From the NCBI GenBank assembly GCA_037974665.1, contig CM075771.1, positions 39,106,425 through 39,170,424 of the forward strand: a DNA stretch of 64,000 nucleotides, in the 5' to 3' direction. The notes under the pieces were generated by a model, which was given only the letters and a program-made list of their open reading frames with translations, had not been told where the DNA came from and made no database searches. The position numbers and the translations under genes were made by a program. The stretch comes from Ehretia macrophylla. Taxonomy: Eukaryota > Streptophyta > Magnoliopsida > Boraginales > Ehretiaceae. Below are positions 22,959 to 35,360 of this stretch, in pieces. The stretch's first letter is position 1, and the number at the start of each line of letters is the position of its first letter.

Positions 22959-23514
22959 CTTTTCAATTTTTTTTGCCCTGGTTAGGGTTGCCAAGATACT
23001 TTATCCACCAAATCTCTATTATCGAATCCCACAGAACATTGGGCAAGCCAACTTCACTTCACGTAGAGGTCGGGCACGCAAACCGAGGGCGTAAAGTTTG
23101 TGACCAGGTCTCCGTCGCTCCGGTGCCCATAACTTTTGATCCGTAAGGTGTTACGCGGCGCACAGCATACCGTTGCAAAGCTCTCTGAGTTTTCTACGAC
23201 GGGGCAGCTAGCTTGTTTGCTATGCCCTTTTTAGAGACCAAAATCGAACGTTTTCATAAGTTTCAGCCCACTTTTGTTCTTTTGCTCTATTTTTTCATCC
23301 CGGATTGTACGTCGTGAGTTGTTAAAAGGACGACAACCTGACTCGCGGGACATCAGAGGGCCCTACAATGTGTCGATATCACGTCTTGCGAGGATGCAGC
23401 GTTGTTGAAGCGGATGGGTTGTCGTTAAGCCCATTGGGCCTTTTGAATGGGCCATCTCTCTAGGCTGGCACTGTGAATCGTTAACACATATAGGAATTGT
23501 GCCCTCAACATGAC

Positions 23515-23525
23515 GGGTGCGATCA
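23515..23525 (+). pseudogene. 5S gene split by solo LTR, 5' piece
   Basis: Gene positions 1-11 (GGGTGCGATCA), with normal upstream sequence. Positions 7-11 are the left copy of the target duplication. The rest of the gene resumes at 27131. Confidence 0.9.
23521..23525 (+). repeat. Left target site duplication GATCA
   Basis: GATCA directly precedes the element's TG terminus. The right copy at 27131-27135 is GATTA, one C-to-T change apart. A 5-bp duplication is usual for Ty3/gypsy elements. Confidence 0.8.
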
Positions 23526-23535
23526 TGTGAGGCCC

Positions 23536-23757
23536 GACCCCGATTTACGTGCGAAACCTAACTTCGTGTGCCCTAACCTAGATTTGCGTGCCATGACCTA
23601 GGTTTGAGAATTGTATTTAGTTTTGTGTGCCTTACATTGAATTTCGTGCATTCATATAGAGTTACGTGCGTTTACTTGAAAAACGTGCGTACGTCTTGTA
23701 GTTCGTGTCCTACCTCGAAGTGCGTACCCTAAACCTAGGAAAGCGTGTCTTCACGCT
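23536..23757 (+). repeat. Degenerate ~22-bp minisatellite and hairpin in LTR
   Basis: Repeats of the type ATTTCGTGTGCCCTAACCTAG recur at 20-24 bp with many substitutions. The block ends in an inverted repeat AGCGTG-TCTT-CACGCT (23742-23757). The same layout is present in both LTRs of the other element. Confidence 0.6.
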
Positions 23758-25943
23758 AATCAAGAAAGAATCTTACACGAAGCACTAGACTATTAAACAA
23801 TCCTACAAAATCCACTAACAATATAATAATCCAAATTCCATTCACTAGAAGACAAAAAAGGCACCAAACACTAGATATTCCTTATTCTTTATTCTTTGTT
23901 CTTTTTGCAATTTCAACACACAACAATTAACACCCAAAATATGACACAAATTCAGCCATTTTATTAGCCTTGGCCGACCATACCATGGTCTTGCACAAGG
24001 TTTGAGCAAAATTTCTTTATTCTAATGCATGCCAAGACAACTTATGACACAAAGGCATTAAAAATTGCTCAAAAATCCTTCCACTTGCACAAATTTTCGG
24101 CCACTTCATCCTTGCCCATCCTAGCAATTTCAAAATATCACATTGGAGACACAAAATGCAGACTTTTGAAGCCCAAGGCCGACATTCTCCTTGAAGATGC
24201 AAAAGGCTTCTTTGCTTGTCATTTTCTTCATTTTCTTTTCACTCATTTCTCTCCTCATCTCTCTCCTCTCATTCTTCTCTCTCCATTTCGGTCCTTGGCT
24301 GAACTCTCATCATCCTTGTTCATCTTCATCACACCTTGGTCGAACAAGGCAAGCAAACCATCAAGAAAACCAAGCAAACAAGCTAGAGTTCGAAAATTTC
24401 TCTTGCATGTGCATTTGAAGCTTCATTTCGGCCTAGGTGAGTTACTAAGCATCCATTTCTTTTCTTCATAGTTTAACATCATGCTTGTGCTAAGAGTTTG
24501 AACATTAAGCTAGGAAAAATAGAGAAAAACTAGTGAGGTTCTCGGCTAAGCAAGGGAAAGGAGAAGGTTTGAGCTTCAACAAAGGGTCTTGAGCATTTTG
24601 TGGTTGATTGCTAAGGTGAGGGTTAAAAGCTTTTGAAAACTCTTTGAAATTTCACATGCATGTTCACAAATGAGTATATTTGCTTCTGTACTTGAGTTAT
24701 GTGGTCGTCCATGAGCTTAAACAACCATGCATGGCAAGAACTTGGCTTGAAAATGATGCTAGGTGAAGTCGAATTTATGTGACAGCTCTCTGACCAGTCT
24801 GTTCGAGGTAAGTTTAGCTAAGCAAATGGTGTTGAAAATGCTTGAAAATTGGTGGGTGACTATTTTGGACAGTTTTGAACATTTTTTCCCAGAAATAGGT
24901 CGAAGCAAATTTTGACTCTAAGGTCCTCAAAATGGCAAATCATTAAAATGTGACCAAATCTGGAAATCTGGAAAAATGAATCAGGTTTTGGCAGATGCAC
25001 TGACCTCGTGGAACGAACCATATTTGACTTAGTAAATGTTGTCCAAAATGGATGCAAATTGGTGTGCTGCTATATTTTTCAGTTCTGGAAAACTTTGTCA
25101 GAAATAGACCAAAGCTAAAAATGACTCTAAGGACCTCAAAAACGTCATTTTCTGAAAAGTGTGCAAATCTGGACAGTTTTGTGTTACCTCACTGTTTCGG
25201 TTATAACTAATGATTCTGAACTCCAATTGATGCAAGGCTTGTTTCTGATTTTAGTTAACTTCTTAAGCTTTAATTTGACATCTTATTCACTGAATTTGGA
25301 GATTGTTTGATTATCCAATTGATTGTGAGAAAACAGCCTATTGCAGTGAGTGTTCCACTTAGCTATGTGCTTGGAAAACTATTGTAGCCTCTTTTGTGGC
25401 ACTAGTTGCTTGGAATTTTGGTGTTGGAATATTATGTGGACTGTTTTAAGCACTTGAGGATGTATGAATTGAATGATGTATGACTTGGGAATGATGTTAA
25501 CTTGACTTAGGGTTTGATCGCACGATTATGCATGAAATGGAAACCCTAATGACTAAGTATTCTTGCTAAGTGTTAACCATTGGATATTGTGAGGAAACTA
25601 TACGTTGCATGGGCTGCCCGTAAATGTTTTATAACTTTAAAAGTGATCTTGACCATTGCATGTTGATAAATAAGCTTTTCTCGCATTTGAACCCTTGTTG
25701 ATATCACTGCATGTTGAGTAATCTTATCACTTGATTGCATGGACTTTTAATGAGTTATATGGCCTGTTTTACATGTGTTACATGGCTGCCCGTTTAATTT
25801 CCATATAACTCTATATGCCTTTCAAGTGAAATTTCCTGTCTTATCATGTCCTGCCTGTTTATCTGTCAATGTGCAATCTTATGACTGTCCGGAGGCAACT
25901 TACTTTGTTGTCCTCCTTCTATGATATATATTATCTGTCATAA

Positions 25944-26160
25944 ATGTGCATTGCATACAAGGTTGCAACCTTTCCTGTCGGCATGGTAGCGATCACGTAC
26001 GCCGGGCGGCATCGGGCTTGCCGGTGATACCATGACCACCATGGTCCCATTCCCTCTCTCGCTTGGGGGCTAGACTTCCTTGGAGAGTTGGGTCGTAGGA
26101 TTTTGGGGTACATCCGGAGTACACCCACCTGGTGTGTTTGGGGGATGATTCAAAGTCGGC
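25944..26160 (+). other. Conserved GC-rich LTR module
   Basis: A GC-richer block containing GGTTGCAACC and GGCATGGTAGCGATCAC is well conserved between this LTR and 46340-46549 and 52829-53038 (opposite strand). It stays open for 69 codons in the latter two but has a stop codon here, so I read it as a conserved nucleotide element rather than a gene. Confidence 0.45.
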
Positions 26161-27130
26161 CGCAACAATTGATCCTGGATCTGATCTGAGAGCAAAAGCT
26201 CACCGTATCCTTTTATTATATGTATAAGTACTCCCGCTTGGATCCTAGAGAACCTCGGGGAGGAAAGACTGGTGTTCCTGTTTCTGTATTTGTATTTCTG
26301 TATTTGTATTTCTGTTGTATTCATGTTTGAAAAAGGGATTTTCATAAGTTTAACCGGAAAATGAGTTTCAAAGCTTATTTCTCGTTCCCCCTCGCTGAGT
26401 TCATAAGGACTCACCCTCTTTTATCATTTCAGGTGAAGAAGAACAGGTACAGGAACCCGAGCTCAATGTACCTAATGATGAACCTCTGGAATGATTGCTT
26501 GTTATCGTTGTTTTGCTTGAACGTGACCTCTTGTGAACTTTTGTTACTTGAAGACTATTTCCCTTATGTTGTTTGTTGCTTGTGATGTAAAAGACCCCCG
26601 CTGTAATTTGGGGTCTAATTTTGGTTTGTACTTTTAAGTAGACTGATACTAGACATGACACTACTATGATCGTTTTGCTTTTACTACCGCTAGTATCTAT
26701 CACAGGTTATGATGCTTAGTTAAAGAATAGGTAAATGAACTTATCCAATCTCAACAGGTACTCGCTAATAAGTTAAGATCAACAGGTATATTTTGAAACG
26801 GGAATAAATGGACAAACGAGACATAGTATCAAGCTAGGTTATAAATCAAACGGGACGTCGAATTAACCAATAGGCAATTCAATTGATGGAGTAATAGTAA
26901 TCTTAGCTAGAATTGAATTTGAGATGGTAAATTTTGAGGCTGTTAGAAAATTTAGGTCAAAACAAAGAGCCCAATTACAGCCGTTATGCTGCCGGATTTC
27001 TGGAAACATTTTGAAGTCCAGAATAAAACGTTAAGTGTTAAACCTCCTAGAATGATTAAGGATGTGAAAGGATTTGAATGCTTAGATTACACCCTAGTCT
27101 AACCTTTATAGGCCGGGTTGGGGCGTGACA

Positions 27131-27243
27131 GATTATACCAGCACTAATGTACCGGATCCCATCAGAACTCCAAAGTTAAGCGTGCTTGGGCGTGAATAGT
27201 ACTAGGATGGGTGACCCCCTGCGAAGTCGTCGTGTTACACACC
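27131..27243 (+). pseudogene. 5S gene split by solo LTR, 3' piece
   Basis: Gene positions 7-119, starting with the right target duplication. Changes are C10T, C26T, G48A, A69T, G72A, G98C, C104G, G113A and C117A. The first six bases and the upstream element lie 3.6 kb away, so the gene is broken. Confidence 0.9.
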
Positions 27244-27800
27244 CTTTTCAATTTTTTTTACCCTGGTTAGGGTTGAAAAGATACTTTATCCACAAAAATC
27301 TCTATTACCGAATCCCACGGAACATTGGGCAAGACAACTTTGCTTCACGTAGAGGTCAGGCGCGCAAACCGAGGGCGTAGGTTTTTGACCAGGTCTCCGT
27401 CGCTCCGGTGCACATGACTTTTGATCCGTAACGAGTTACGCGGCGCACGGCATACCGTCGCAAAGCACTTTGAGAGCTCTACGACGGGGGCAGCTAGCTT
27501 GCTCGCTTTGCCCATTTTGGAGCCTAAAATCGAACGTTTTCATTAGTTTCAGGACACTTTTCTTCTTTTGCCCTGTTTTTACGTCCCGGATCGTATGTCG
27601 TGAGCTATTAAAAGGACGACAACCTGACTCGCGGTACATCAGGGGGCCCTACAATGTGTCGATATCAAGTCTTGCGACGATGCTGCGTTGTTGAAGCAGA
27701 TGGGTTGTCGTTAAGCCTATTGGGCCTTTTGAATGAACCATCTCTCTAGGCTGGCACTGTGAACCGTTAACACATATAGGAATTGTGCCCTCAACATGAC

Positions 27801-27919
27801 GGGTCCGATTATACCAGCACTAATGCACCGGATCCCATAAGAACTCCGAAGTTAAGCGTGCTTGGGCGAGAGTAGTACTAGGATGGGTGACCCGCTGGGA
27901 AGTCCTCGTGTTGCACCCG
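27801..27919 (+). rRNA. 5S rRNA gene copy
   Basis: G5C, C10T, C39A and C94G. A box and intermediate element are intact. Confidence 0.92.
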
Positions 27920-28488
27920 CTTTTCAATTTTTTTTTCCCCTAGTTAGGGTTGCCAAGATACTTTATCCACCAAATCTCTATTACCGAATCCCACGGAACA
28001 TTGGGTAAGACAACTTCACTTCACATAGATGCCGGGCCCGCAAAGCGAGGGCGTAAGGTTTGTGACCAGGTCTCCGTCGCTCCGGTGCCCATAACCTTTG
28101 ATCCGTAACGAGTTACACGGCAGACAACATACCATTGCAAAGCTCTCTGAGAGCTCTACGAAGTGGGCAGCTTGCTTGCTCGCTATGCCCATTATTAGAG
28201 CCCAAAATCGAACGTTTTCATCAGTTTCAGGCCACTTTTGTTCTTTTGCTCTATTTTTTCATCCCGGATCGTATGTCGTGAGCTATTAAAAGGATGACAA
28301 CCTAACTCGCGGGACATTAAAGGGCCCTACAACGTGTCGATATCACGTCTTGCGAGGATGCTGCGTTGTTGAAGTGGATGGGTTGTCGTTAAGCCCATTG
28401 GGCCTTTTGAATGGACCATCTCTCTAGGCTGGGACTGTGAACCGTTAACACATATAGGAATTGTGCCCTCTACATGATGAGTGTGTTC

Positions 28489-28607
28489 ATACCAGCACTA
28501 ATGCACCGGATCCCATCAGAACGCCGAAGTTAAGCGTGCTTGGGCGAGAGTAGTACTAGGATGGGTGACCCCCTGGGAAGTCCTCGTGTTCCACCCCATT
28601 TTCAATT
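28489..28607 (+). rRNA. 5S rRNA gene copy
   Basis: G2A, C6T, A8T, T45G and G113C. Changes cluster in helix I while all promoter boxes match the consensus. Confidence 0.91.
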
Positions 28608-29154
28608 TTTTTTGCCCTAGTTAGGGTTGCCAAGATACTTTATCCACCAAATCTCTATTACCGAATCCCACGGAACATTGGGCAAGACAACTTCGCTTCA
28701 CGTAGAGGCCGGGCCCGCAAACTGAGGGCGTAGGGTTTGTGACCAGGTCTCCATCGCTCCGGTGCCCATAACTATTGATCCGTAAGGAGTTACACGGCGT
28801 ACAGCATACCGTTGCAAAGTACCCTGAGAGCTCTACGACGGGGGCAGCTAGCTTGCTCGCTGTGCCCTTTTTGGAGTCCAAAATCGAACGTTTTCATCTG
28901 TGTCAAAACACTTTTTTTCCTTTGCTCTATTTTTTCATTCCGGATTGTACGTCGTGAGCTGTTAAAAGGACAAGAACCTGACTCGCGGGACATCAGAGGG
29001 TCCTACAACGTGTCGATATCACGTCTTGCGAGGATGCTGCGTTGTTGAAGCGAATGGGTTGTCGTTAAGCCCATTGGGCCTTTTGAATGGGCCATCTCTC
29101 TAGGCTGGCACTTTGAATCGTTAACACATATAGGAATTACGCCTTCAACATGAC

Positions 29155-29273
29155 GGGTGCGATCATACCGGCACTAATGCACCGGATCCCATCAGAACTC
29201 CGAAGTTAAGCATGCTTGGGTGAGAGTAGTACTAGGATGGATGACCCCCTGTGAAGTCCTCGTGTTGCACCCC
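29155..29273 (+). rRNA. 5S rRNA gene copy
   Basis: A16G, G58A, C67T, G87A and G98T. Confidence 0.91.
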
Positions 29274-29830
29274 ATTTTCAATTTTTTTTGCCCTGTTTAG
29301 GGTTGCCAAGATACTTTATCCACCAAATCTCTATTACCGAATCCCACGGAACATTGGGCAAGACAACTTCGATTCACGTAGAGGTCGGGCCTGCAAACCG
29401 AAGGCGTAGGGTTTGAGACCAGGTCTCCGTCGCTCCGGTGCCCATAACTTTTGATCCGTAAGGAGTTACGTGGCGCACAGCATACCGTTGCAAAGCTCTC
29501 TGAGAGCTCTACGACGGGGACAGCCAGCTTGCTCGCTGTTCCCATTTTTGGAGCCCAAAATTGAACTTTTTCATCAGTTTCAGGACACTTTTCTTCTTTT
29601 GCCCTGTTTTTTCGTCCCGGATCATACGTTGTGAGCTGGTAAAAGGACGACAACTTGACGCGTGGTACATCAGAGGGCCCTACGACCTGTCGATATCACG
29701 TCTTGCGAGGATGCTACGTTGTTGAAGGGGATGGGTTGTCGTTAAGCCCATTGGGCCTTTTGAATGGCCATCTCTCTAGGCTGGCATTGTGAACTGTTAC
29801 CACATATAAGAATTGTGTCCTCAACAAGAC

Positions 29831-29949
29831 GGGTACTATTATACCAGCACTAATGCACCGGATCTCATCAGAATTCCAAAGGTAAGCGTGCTTGGCCGAG
29901 AGTAATACTAGGATGGGTGACCCTCTAGGAAGTCCTCGTGTTGCACCCG
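29831..29949 (+). rRNA. 5S rRNA gene copy, degenerate
   Basis: G5A, G7T, C10T, C35T, C44T, G48A, T52G, G66C, G75A, C94T and G97A. Most are shared with the next copy. Confidence 0.87.
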
Positions 29950-30506
29950 CTTTTCAATTTTTTTTGCTCTGGTTAGGGTTGCCAAGATACTTTATCCAGC
30001 AAATCTCTATTACCAAATCCCACAGAACATTGGGTAAGACAACTTCACTTCACATAGAGGCCGGGCTTGCAAACCGAGGGCGTAGGGTTTGTGACCAGGT
30101 CTCCGTCGCTCCGGTGCCCATAACTTTTGATTCGTAAGGAGTTACGCGGCGCACAGCATACCGTTGCAAAGCTCTCCGAGAGCTCTACGACGGGGGCAGC
30201 CAGCTTGCTCGCTGTGCCCCTTTTTGGAGCCCAAAATCGAACGTTTTCATCAGTTTCAAGTCACTTTTGATCTTTTGCTCTATTTTTCCGTCATGAATCG
30301 TATGTCGTGAGTTGTTAAAAGAACGAAAACCTGACTCGCGGGACATCAGAGGGCCCTACAACCTATCGATATCACGTCTTGCGAGGATGCTGCGTTGTTG
30401 AATGGGATGGGTTGTCGTTTATCCCATTGGGCCTTTTGAATGGCCATCTCTCTAGGCTAGCATTGTGAACTGTTACCACATATAGGAATTGTGTCCTCAA
30501 CATGAC

Positions 30507-30625
30507 GGGTGCTATTATACTAGCACTAATGCACCGGATCTCATCAGAATTCCAAAGGTAAGTGTGCTTGGGTGAGAGTAATACTAGGATGGGTGACCCT
30601 CTGGGGAGTCCTCGTGTTGCACCAG
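30507..30625 (+). rRNA. 5S rRNA gene copy, degenerate
   Basis: G7T, C10T, C15T, C35T, C44T, G48A, T52G, C57T, C67T, G75A, C94T, A100G and C118A. It is a duplicate of the unit at 29831. Confidence 0.87.
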
Positions 30626-31183
30626 CTTTTCAATTTTTTTTGCTCTGGTTAGGGTTGCCAAGATACTTTATCCACCAAATCTCTATTACCGAATCCCACG
30701 GAACATTGGACAAGACAACTTCGCTTCACGTAGAGGCCGGGCTCGCAAACCGAAGGCGTAGGGTTTATGACCAGGTCTCCGTCGCTCCGGTACCCATAAC
30801 TTTTGATCTGTAAAGAGTTACATGGCGCACAACATACCGTTGCAAAGCTCTCTAAGAGCTCTACGAAGGGGGCAGCCAGCTTGCTCTCTGTGCCCGTTTT
30901 GGGAGCCCAAAATCGAACATTTTCATCTATTTCAGGCCACTTTTCTTCATTTGCTCTAATTTTCCGTCTCGGATCGTACGTCGTGAGCTATTAAAAGGAC
31001 GACAACCTGACTCAAGGGACATCACAGGGCCTTATAACGAGTCGATATCACGTCTTACGAGGTTGCTATATTGTTGAAGTGGTAGGGTTGTCGTTAAGCC
31101 CATTGGGCCTTTTGAATGGGCCATCTCTCTAGGCTGGGACTGTGAACCGTTAACACATATACGAATTGTGCCCTCAACATGAC

Positions 31184-31301
31184 AAGTGCGATCATACCCG
31201 CACTAATGCACCGGATCCCATCAGAACTCCGAAGTTAAGCGTGCTTGGTGAGAGTAGTACTAGGATGGGTGACCCCCTGAGAAGTCCTCGTGTTACACCC
31301 C
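31184..31301 (+). rRNA. 5S rRNA gene copy
   Basis: The start reads AAG. A16C, one G missing at 64-66, C67T, G98A and G113A. Confidence 0.88.
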
Positions 31302-31858
31302 ATTTTCAATTTTTTTGGCCCTGGTTAGGGTTGCCATGATAATTTATCCACCAGATCTCTATTACCGAATCCCACGGAACATTGGGAAAGACAACTTTGA
31401 TTCACGTAGAGGCCGAGCCCGCAAACCAAGGGCGTAGGGTTTGTCACTAGGTCTCCGTCGCTCCGGTGCCCATAACTTTTGATCCGTAAGGAGTTACCCG
31501 GCGCACAGCATACCGTTGCAAACTTCTCTGAGAGCTTTATGATGGTGGCAGCTAGCTTGCTTGCTGTGCCCTTTTTGGAGCCCAAAATCGAACGTTTTCA
31601 TCAATTTCTGGACACTTTAGTTAGTTTGCTCTATTTTTTCATCCCGGATTGTACGTCGTGAGCTGTTAAAAGGACGACAACTTGACTCGCGGGACATCAG
31701 AGGGCCCTACAACGTGTTGATATCACATCTTGCAAGGATGCTACGTTGTTGAAGTGGATGGGTTGTCGTTAAGCCCATTGGGCCTTTTGTATGGGCCATC
31801 TCTCGAGGCAATGACTGTGAATCGTTAACACATATAGGAATTGTGCCCTCAACATGAC

Positions 31859-31977
31859 GGGTGCGATTATACCAGCACTAATGCACCGGATCCCATCAGA
31901 ACTCCGAAGTTAAGGGTGCTTGGGCGAGAGTAGTACTAGGATGGGTGACCCCCTGAGAAGTCCTCGTGTTGCACCCC
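31859..31977 (+). rRNA. 5S rRNA gene copy
   Basis: Only C10T, C57G and G98A. C57G is in the A box. Confidence 0.93.
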
Positions 31978-32534
31978 CTTTTCAATTTTTTTTGCCCTGG
32001 CTAGGGTTTCCAAAATACTTTATCCACCAAATCTCTATTACCGAATCCCACGGAACATTGGGCAAAACAATTTCGCTTCATGTAGAGGCCGAGCCCTCAA
32101 ACCGAGGGCGTAGAATTTGTGACCAGGTCTCCGTCGCTCCGGTGCCCATAACTTTTGATTTGTAAGGAGTTACGCAGCGCACAGCATACCGTTGCAAACC
32201 GCTCTAAGAACTCTACGACGGGGGCAGCTAGCGTGCTCGCTGTGCCCTTTTTGGAGCCCAAAATCGAACGTTTTCATCAATTTCAGGACACTTTTGTTTG
32301 TTTGCTCTATTTTTTCGTCCCGGATTGTAAGTCGTGAGCTGTTAAAAGGAAGACAACCTGACTCGGGGGACATCAGAGGGCCCTACAATGTGTCGATATC
32401 ATGTGTTGCGAGGATGCTGCGTTGTTGAAGCGGATGGGTTGTCGTTAAGCCCATTGGGCCTCTTGAATTGGCCATCTCTCTAGCCTGGCACTGTGAATCG
32501 TTAACACATATAGGAATTGTACCCTCAACATGAC

Positions 32535-32653
32535 GGGTGCCATCATACCAGCACTAATGCACCGGATCCCATCAGAACTCCGAAGTTAAGCGTGCTTGGG
32601 CGAAAGTAGTACTAGGATGGGTGACCTCCTCGGAAGTCCTCGTGTTGCACCCA
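32535..32653 (+). rRNA. 5S rRNA gene copy, HOR position 1
   Basis: G7C, G70A, C93T, G97C and C119A. Its counterparts are 37268 and 41999. Confidence 0.92.
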
Positions 32654-33211
32654 CTTTTCAATTTTTTTTGCCCTGGTTAGGGTTGCCAAGATACTTTATC
32701 CACCAAATCTCTATTACCGAATCCCACGGAACATTGGGCAAGACAACTTCGCTTCACGTAGAGGTCGGGCCCTCAAACCGAGGGCGTAGGTTTTGTGACC
32801 AGGTCTGCGTCGCTTCGGTGCCCATAACTTTTGATCCGTAAGGAGTTACGTGGCGCACAGCATACCGTTGCAAAGCTCTCTGAGAGCTCTACGACGGGGG
32901 CAACCAGCTTCCTCGTGGTGGCCATTTTTTGAGCCCAAAATCGAACGTTTTCATCAGTTTCATGACATTTTTCTTCTTTTGCCCTATTTTTCCGTCTTGG
33001 ATCGTACGTCGTGAGCTGTTAAAAGGACGATAACCTGACACGCAGTACATCAGAGGGCATTACAACGTGTCGATATCATGTCTTGCGAGGATGCTGCGTT
33101 GTTGAAGCAGATGGGTTGTCGTTAAGTCCATTAGGCCTTTTGAATGAGCCATCTCTTTAGGCTGGCACTGGGAACTGTTAACACATATAGGAATTGTGCC
33201 CTCACAATGAC

Positions 33212-33330
33212 GGGTGCGATCATACCAGAACTAATGCACCGGATCCCATCAGAACTCCGAAGTTAAACGTTCTTGTGCGAGAGTAGTACTAGGATGGGTG
33301 AACCCCTGGGAAGTCCTCGTGTTGCACCTG
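33212..33330 (+). rRNA. 5S rRNA gene copy, HOR position 2
   Basis: C18A, G56A, G60T, G65T, C91A and C118T. Counterparts are 37945 and 42676. Upstream CTCACAATGAC differs from the usual CAACATGAC. Confidence 0.9.
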
Positions 33331-33888
33331 CTTTTCAATTTTTTTTGCCCTGGTTAGGGTTGCCAAGATACTTTATCCACCAAATCTCTATTACCGAATC
33401 CCACGGAACATTGGGTAAGACAACTTCGCTTCACATAGAGGCCGGGCCAGCAAACCGAGGGCGTAGGGTTTGTGACCAGGTCTCCGTCGCTCCGGTGCCC
33501 ATAACTTTTCATCCGTAAGGAGTTACGCGATGCACAATATACAGTAGCAAAGCTCTCTGAGAGCTCTACGATGGGGGCAACTAGTTTGCTCAATGTGCTT
33601 GTTATTGGATTCCAAAATTGAACGTTTTCACCAGTTTCATGCCACTTTTGTCCTTTTGCTCTATTTTTCCATCCCGGATTGTACGTCGTGAGCTGTTAAA
33701 AGGATGACAACCTGACTCGCAGTACTTCAGAGGGCCCTACAATGTGTCGATATCACGTCTTGCGAGGATGCTGCGTTGTTGAAGCGAATGGGTTATCGAT
33801 AATCCCATTGGGCCTCTTGAATGAGCCATCTCTCTAGGCTGGCACTGTGAACCGTTAACACATATAGGAATTATACCCTCAACATGAC

Positions 33889-34007
33889 TGGTGCGATCAT
33901 ACCAGCACTAATGCACCGGATCCCGTCAGAACTCCGATGTTAAGCGTGCTTGGGCGAGAGTAGTACTAGGACGGGTGACCCCCTGGGAAATCCTCGTGTT
34001 GCAACCC
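33889..34007 (+). rRNA. 5S rRNA gene copy, HOR position 3
   Basis: G1T, A37G, A50T, T84C, G102A and C116A. Its counterpart is 38622. The first transcribed base is altered. Confidence 0.9.
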
Positions 34008-34564
34008 CTTTTCAATTTTTTTTGCCCTGGTTAGGGTTGCCAAGATACTTTATCCACCAAATCTCTATTACCGAATCCCATGGCACATTGGGCAAGACAA
34101 CTTCGCATCACGTAGAGGTTGGGCCCGCAAACCGAGGTCGTAGGGTTTGTGACCAGGTCTCCGTCACTCCGGTGCCTATAACTTTTGATCCATAGGGAGT
34201 TACGCGGCGCACAGCATACCGTTGCAAAGCTCTCTAACAGCTCTACGATGGGGGCAGCTAGCTTACTCACTTTGCCCGTTATTGGAGCCCAAAATCGAAC
34301 ATTTTCATCAGTTTCAGGCCACTTTTGTTCTTTTGCTCAATTTTTTCGTCCCGGATCGTATGTCGTGAGCTGTTAAAAGGATGACAACTTGACTCGCGGG
34401 ACATCAGAGGGCCCTACAATGTGTCGATATCATATCTTGCGATGATGCTGCGTTGTTGAAGGGGATGGGTTGTCGTTAAGCCCATTGGGCTTTTGAATTG
34501 GCCATCTCTCTAGGCTGGCACTGTGAATCGTTAACACATATAGGAATTGTGCCCTCAACATGAC

Positions 34565-34682
34565 GGGTGGAATCATACCAGCACTAATGCACCGGATCCC
34601 ATCAGAACTCTGAAGTTAAGTGTGCTTGGCGAGAGTAGTACTAGGATGGGTGACCCCCTGGGAAGTCCTCGTGTTGCACCCC
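34565..34682 (+). rRNA. 5S rRNA gene copy, HOR position 4
   Basis: C6G, G7A, C47T and C57T, with one G missing at 64-66. Its counterpart is 39298. Confidence 0.9.
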
Positions 34683-35241
34683 CTTTTCAATTTTTTTTGC
34701 CTTGGCTAAGGTTTCCAAAATACTTTATCCACCAAATCTCTATTACCGAATCCCACGAAACATTGGGCAAGACAACTTCGCTTGACGTAGAGGCCGGGCT
34801 CGCAAACCGAAGGCGTAGGGTTTGTGACCTGGTCTCCGTCGCTCCGGTGCTAATAACTTTTGATTTGTAAGGAGTTACGCGGCGCACAGCATTCCGTTGC
34901 AAAGCTCTCTGAGAGCTCTACGACGGGGGTAGCCAGCTTGCTCTTTGTGCTTGTTTTGGGAGCCCAAAATCGAACGTTTTCATTTGTTTTGAGGCCACTT
35001 TTCTTCTTTTGCTCTATTTTTCAGTCCCGGATCGTACGTCGTGTGTTGTTAAAAGGACGACAACCTGACTCAAGGGACATCAGAGGGCCTTATAACGTGT
35101 CAATATCATGTCTTACGAGGTTGCTGCGTTGTTGAAGCAGATGCGTTGTCGTTAAGCCCATTGGGCCTTTTGAATGGGCCATCTCTCTAGGCTGGCACTG
35201 TGAACCATTAACAAATATAGGAATTGTGCCCTCAACATGAC

Positions 35242-35360
35242 GGGTGCGATCATACCAGCACTAATGCACCGAATCCCATTAGAACTCCGAAGTTAAGCGT
35301 GCTTGGGCGAGAGTAGTACTAGGATGGATGACCCCCTGGGAAGTCCTCGTGTTGCACCCC
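35242..35360 (+). rRNA. 5S rRNA gene copy, HOR position 5
   Basis: Only G31A, C39T and G87A. Its counterpart is 39974. G87A is in the C box. Confidence 0.93.

Larger units (their letters stand above)
1..23525 (+). repeat. 5S rDNA tandem array, segment 1
   Basis: Thirty-five 5S loci lie head to tail on the + strand at a spacing of 674-678 bp. The first is cut by the window edge and the last is cut by a retroelement. Each unit is one 119-nt gene plus a spacer of about 558 bp. Exceptions to the spacing are an 850-bp unit after 2666 (internal spacer duplication) and units around 13.3 and 15.5 kb that contain truncated gene fragments. Spacer copies differ from each other by roughly a tenth of their bases by eye, which is high for a 5S array. 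No open frame here looks like a gene; the recurring frames of about 80 codons are the 5S gene and spacer read through. Confidence 0.95.
23526..27130 (+). mobile_element. Solo LTR of a Ty3/gypsy-like element
   Basis: A 3605-bp non-coding sequence begins TGTGAGGCCCGACC and ends GGGGCGTGACA (TG...CA), flanked by a 5-bp target duplication. It aligns end to end, in the opposite orientation, with the two LTRs of the element at 45382-55457, though far more diverged (roughly 15-20% by eye in the blocks I compared). No internal region, PBS or second LTR is present, so it is best explained by LTR-LTR recombination deleting the rest. Visible landmarks are a degenerate minisatellite near its 5' end, a CT-rich stretch at 24244-24310, and a TATA-like GTATAAGTA at about 26221. 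The short open frames in it do not resemble retroelement proteins. Confidence 0.88.

Noticed and set aside
1-23525. Possibility that the units are Cassandra-type miniature retrotransposons, whose LTRs carry 5S-like sequence
   Set aside because: The spacer has no tRNA-iMet primer binding site, polypurine tract or TG...CA-bounded direct repeat around the 5S sequence. The strict head-to-tail 677-bp period and the T-run right after the gene fit genuine 5S rDNA.
24025-24471. 148-codon open frame in the solo LTR
   Set aside because: Rich in Ser, Leu, Phe and His from a CT-rich tract, not conserved as a frame in the related LTRs, and without recognisable domains.
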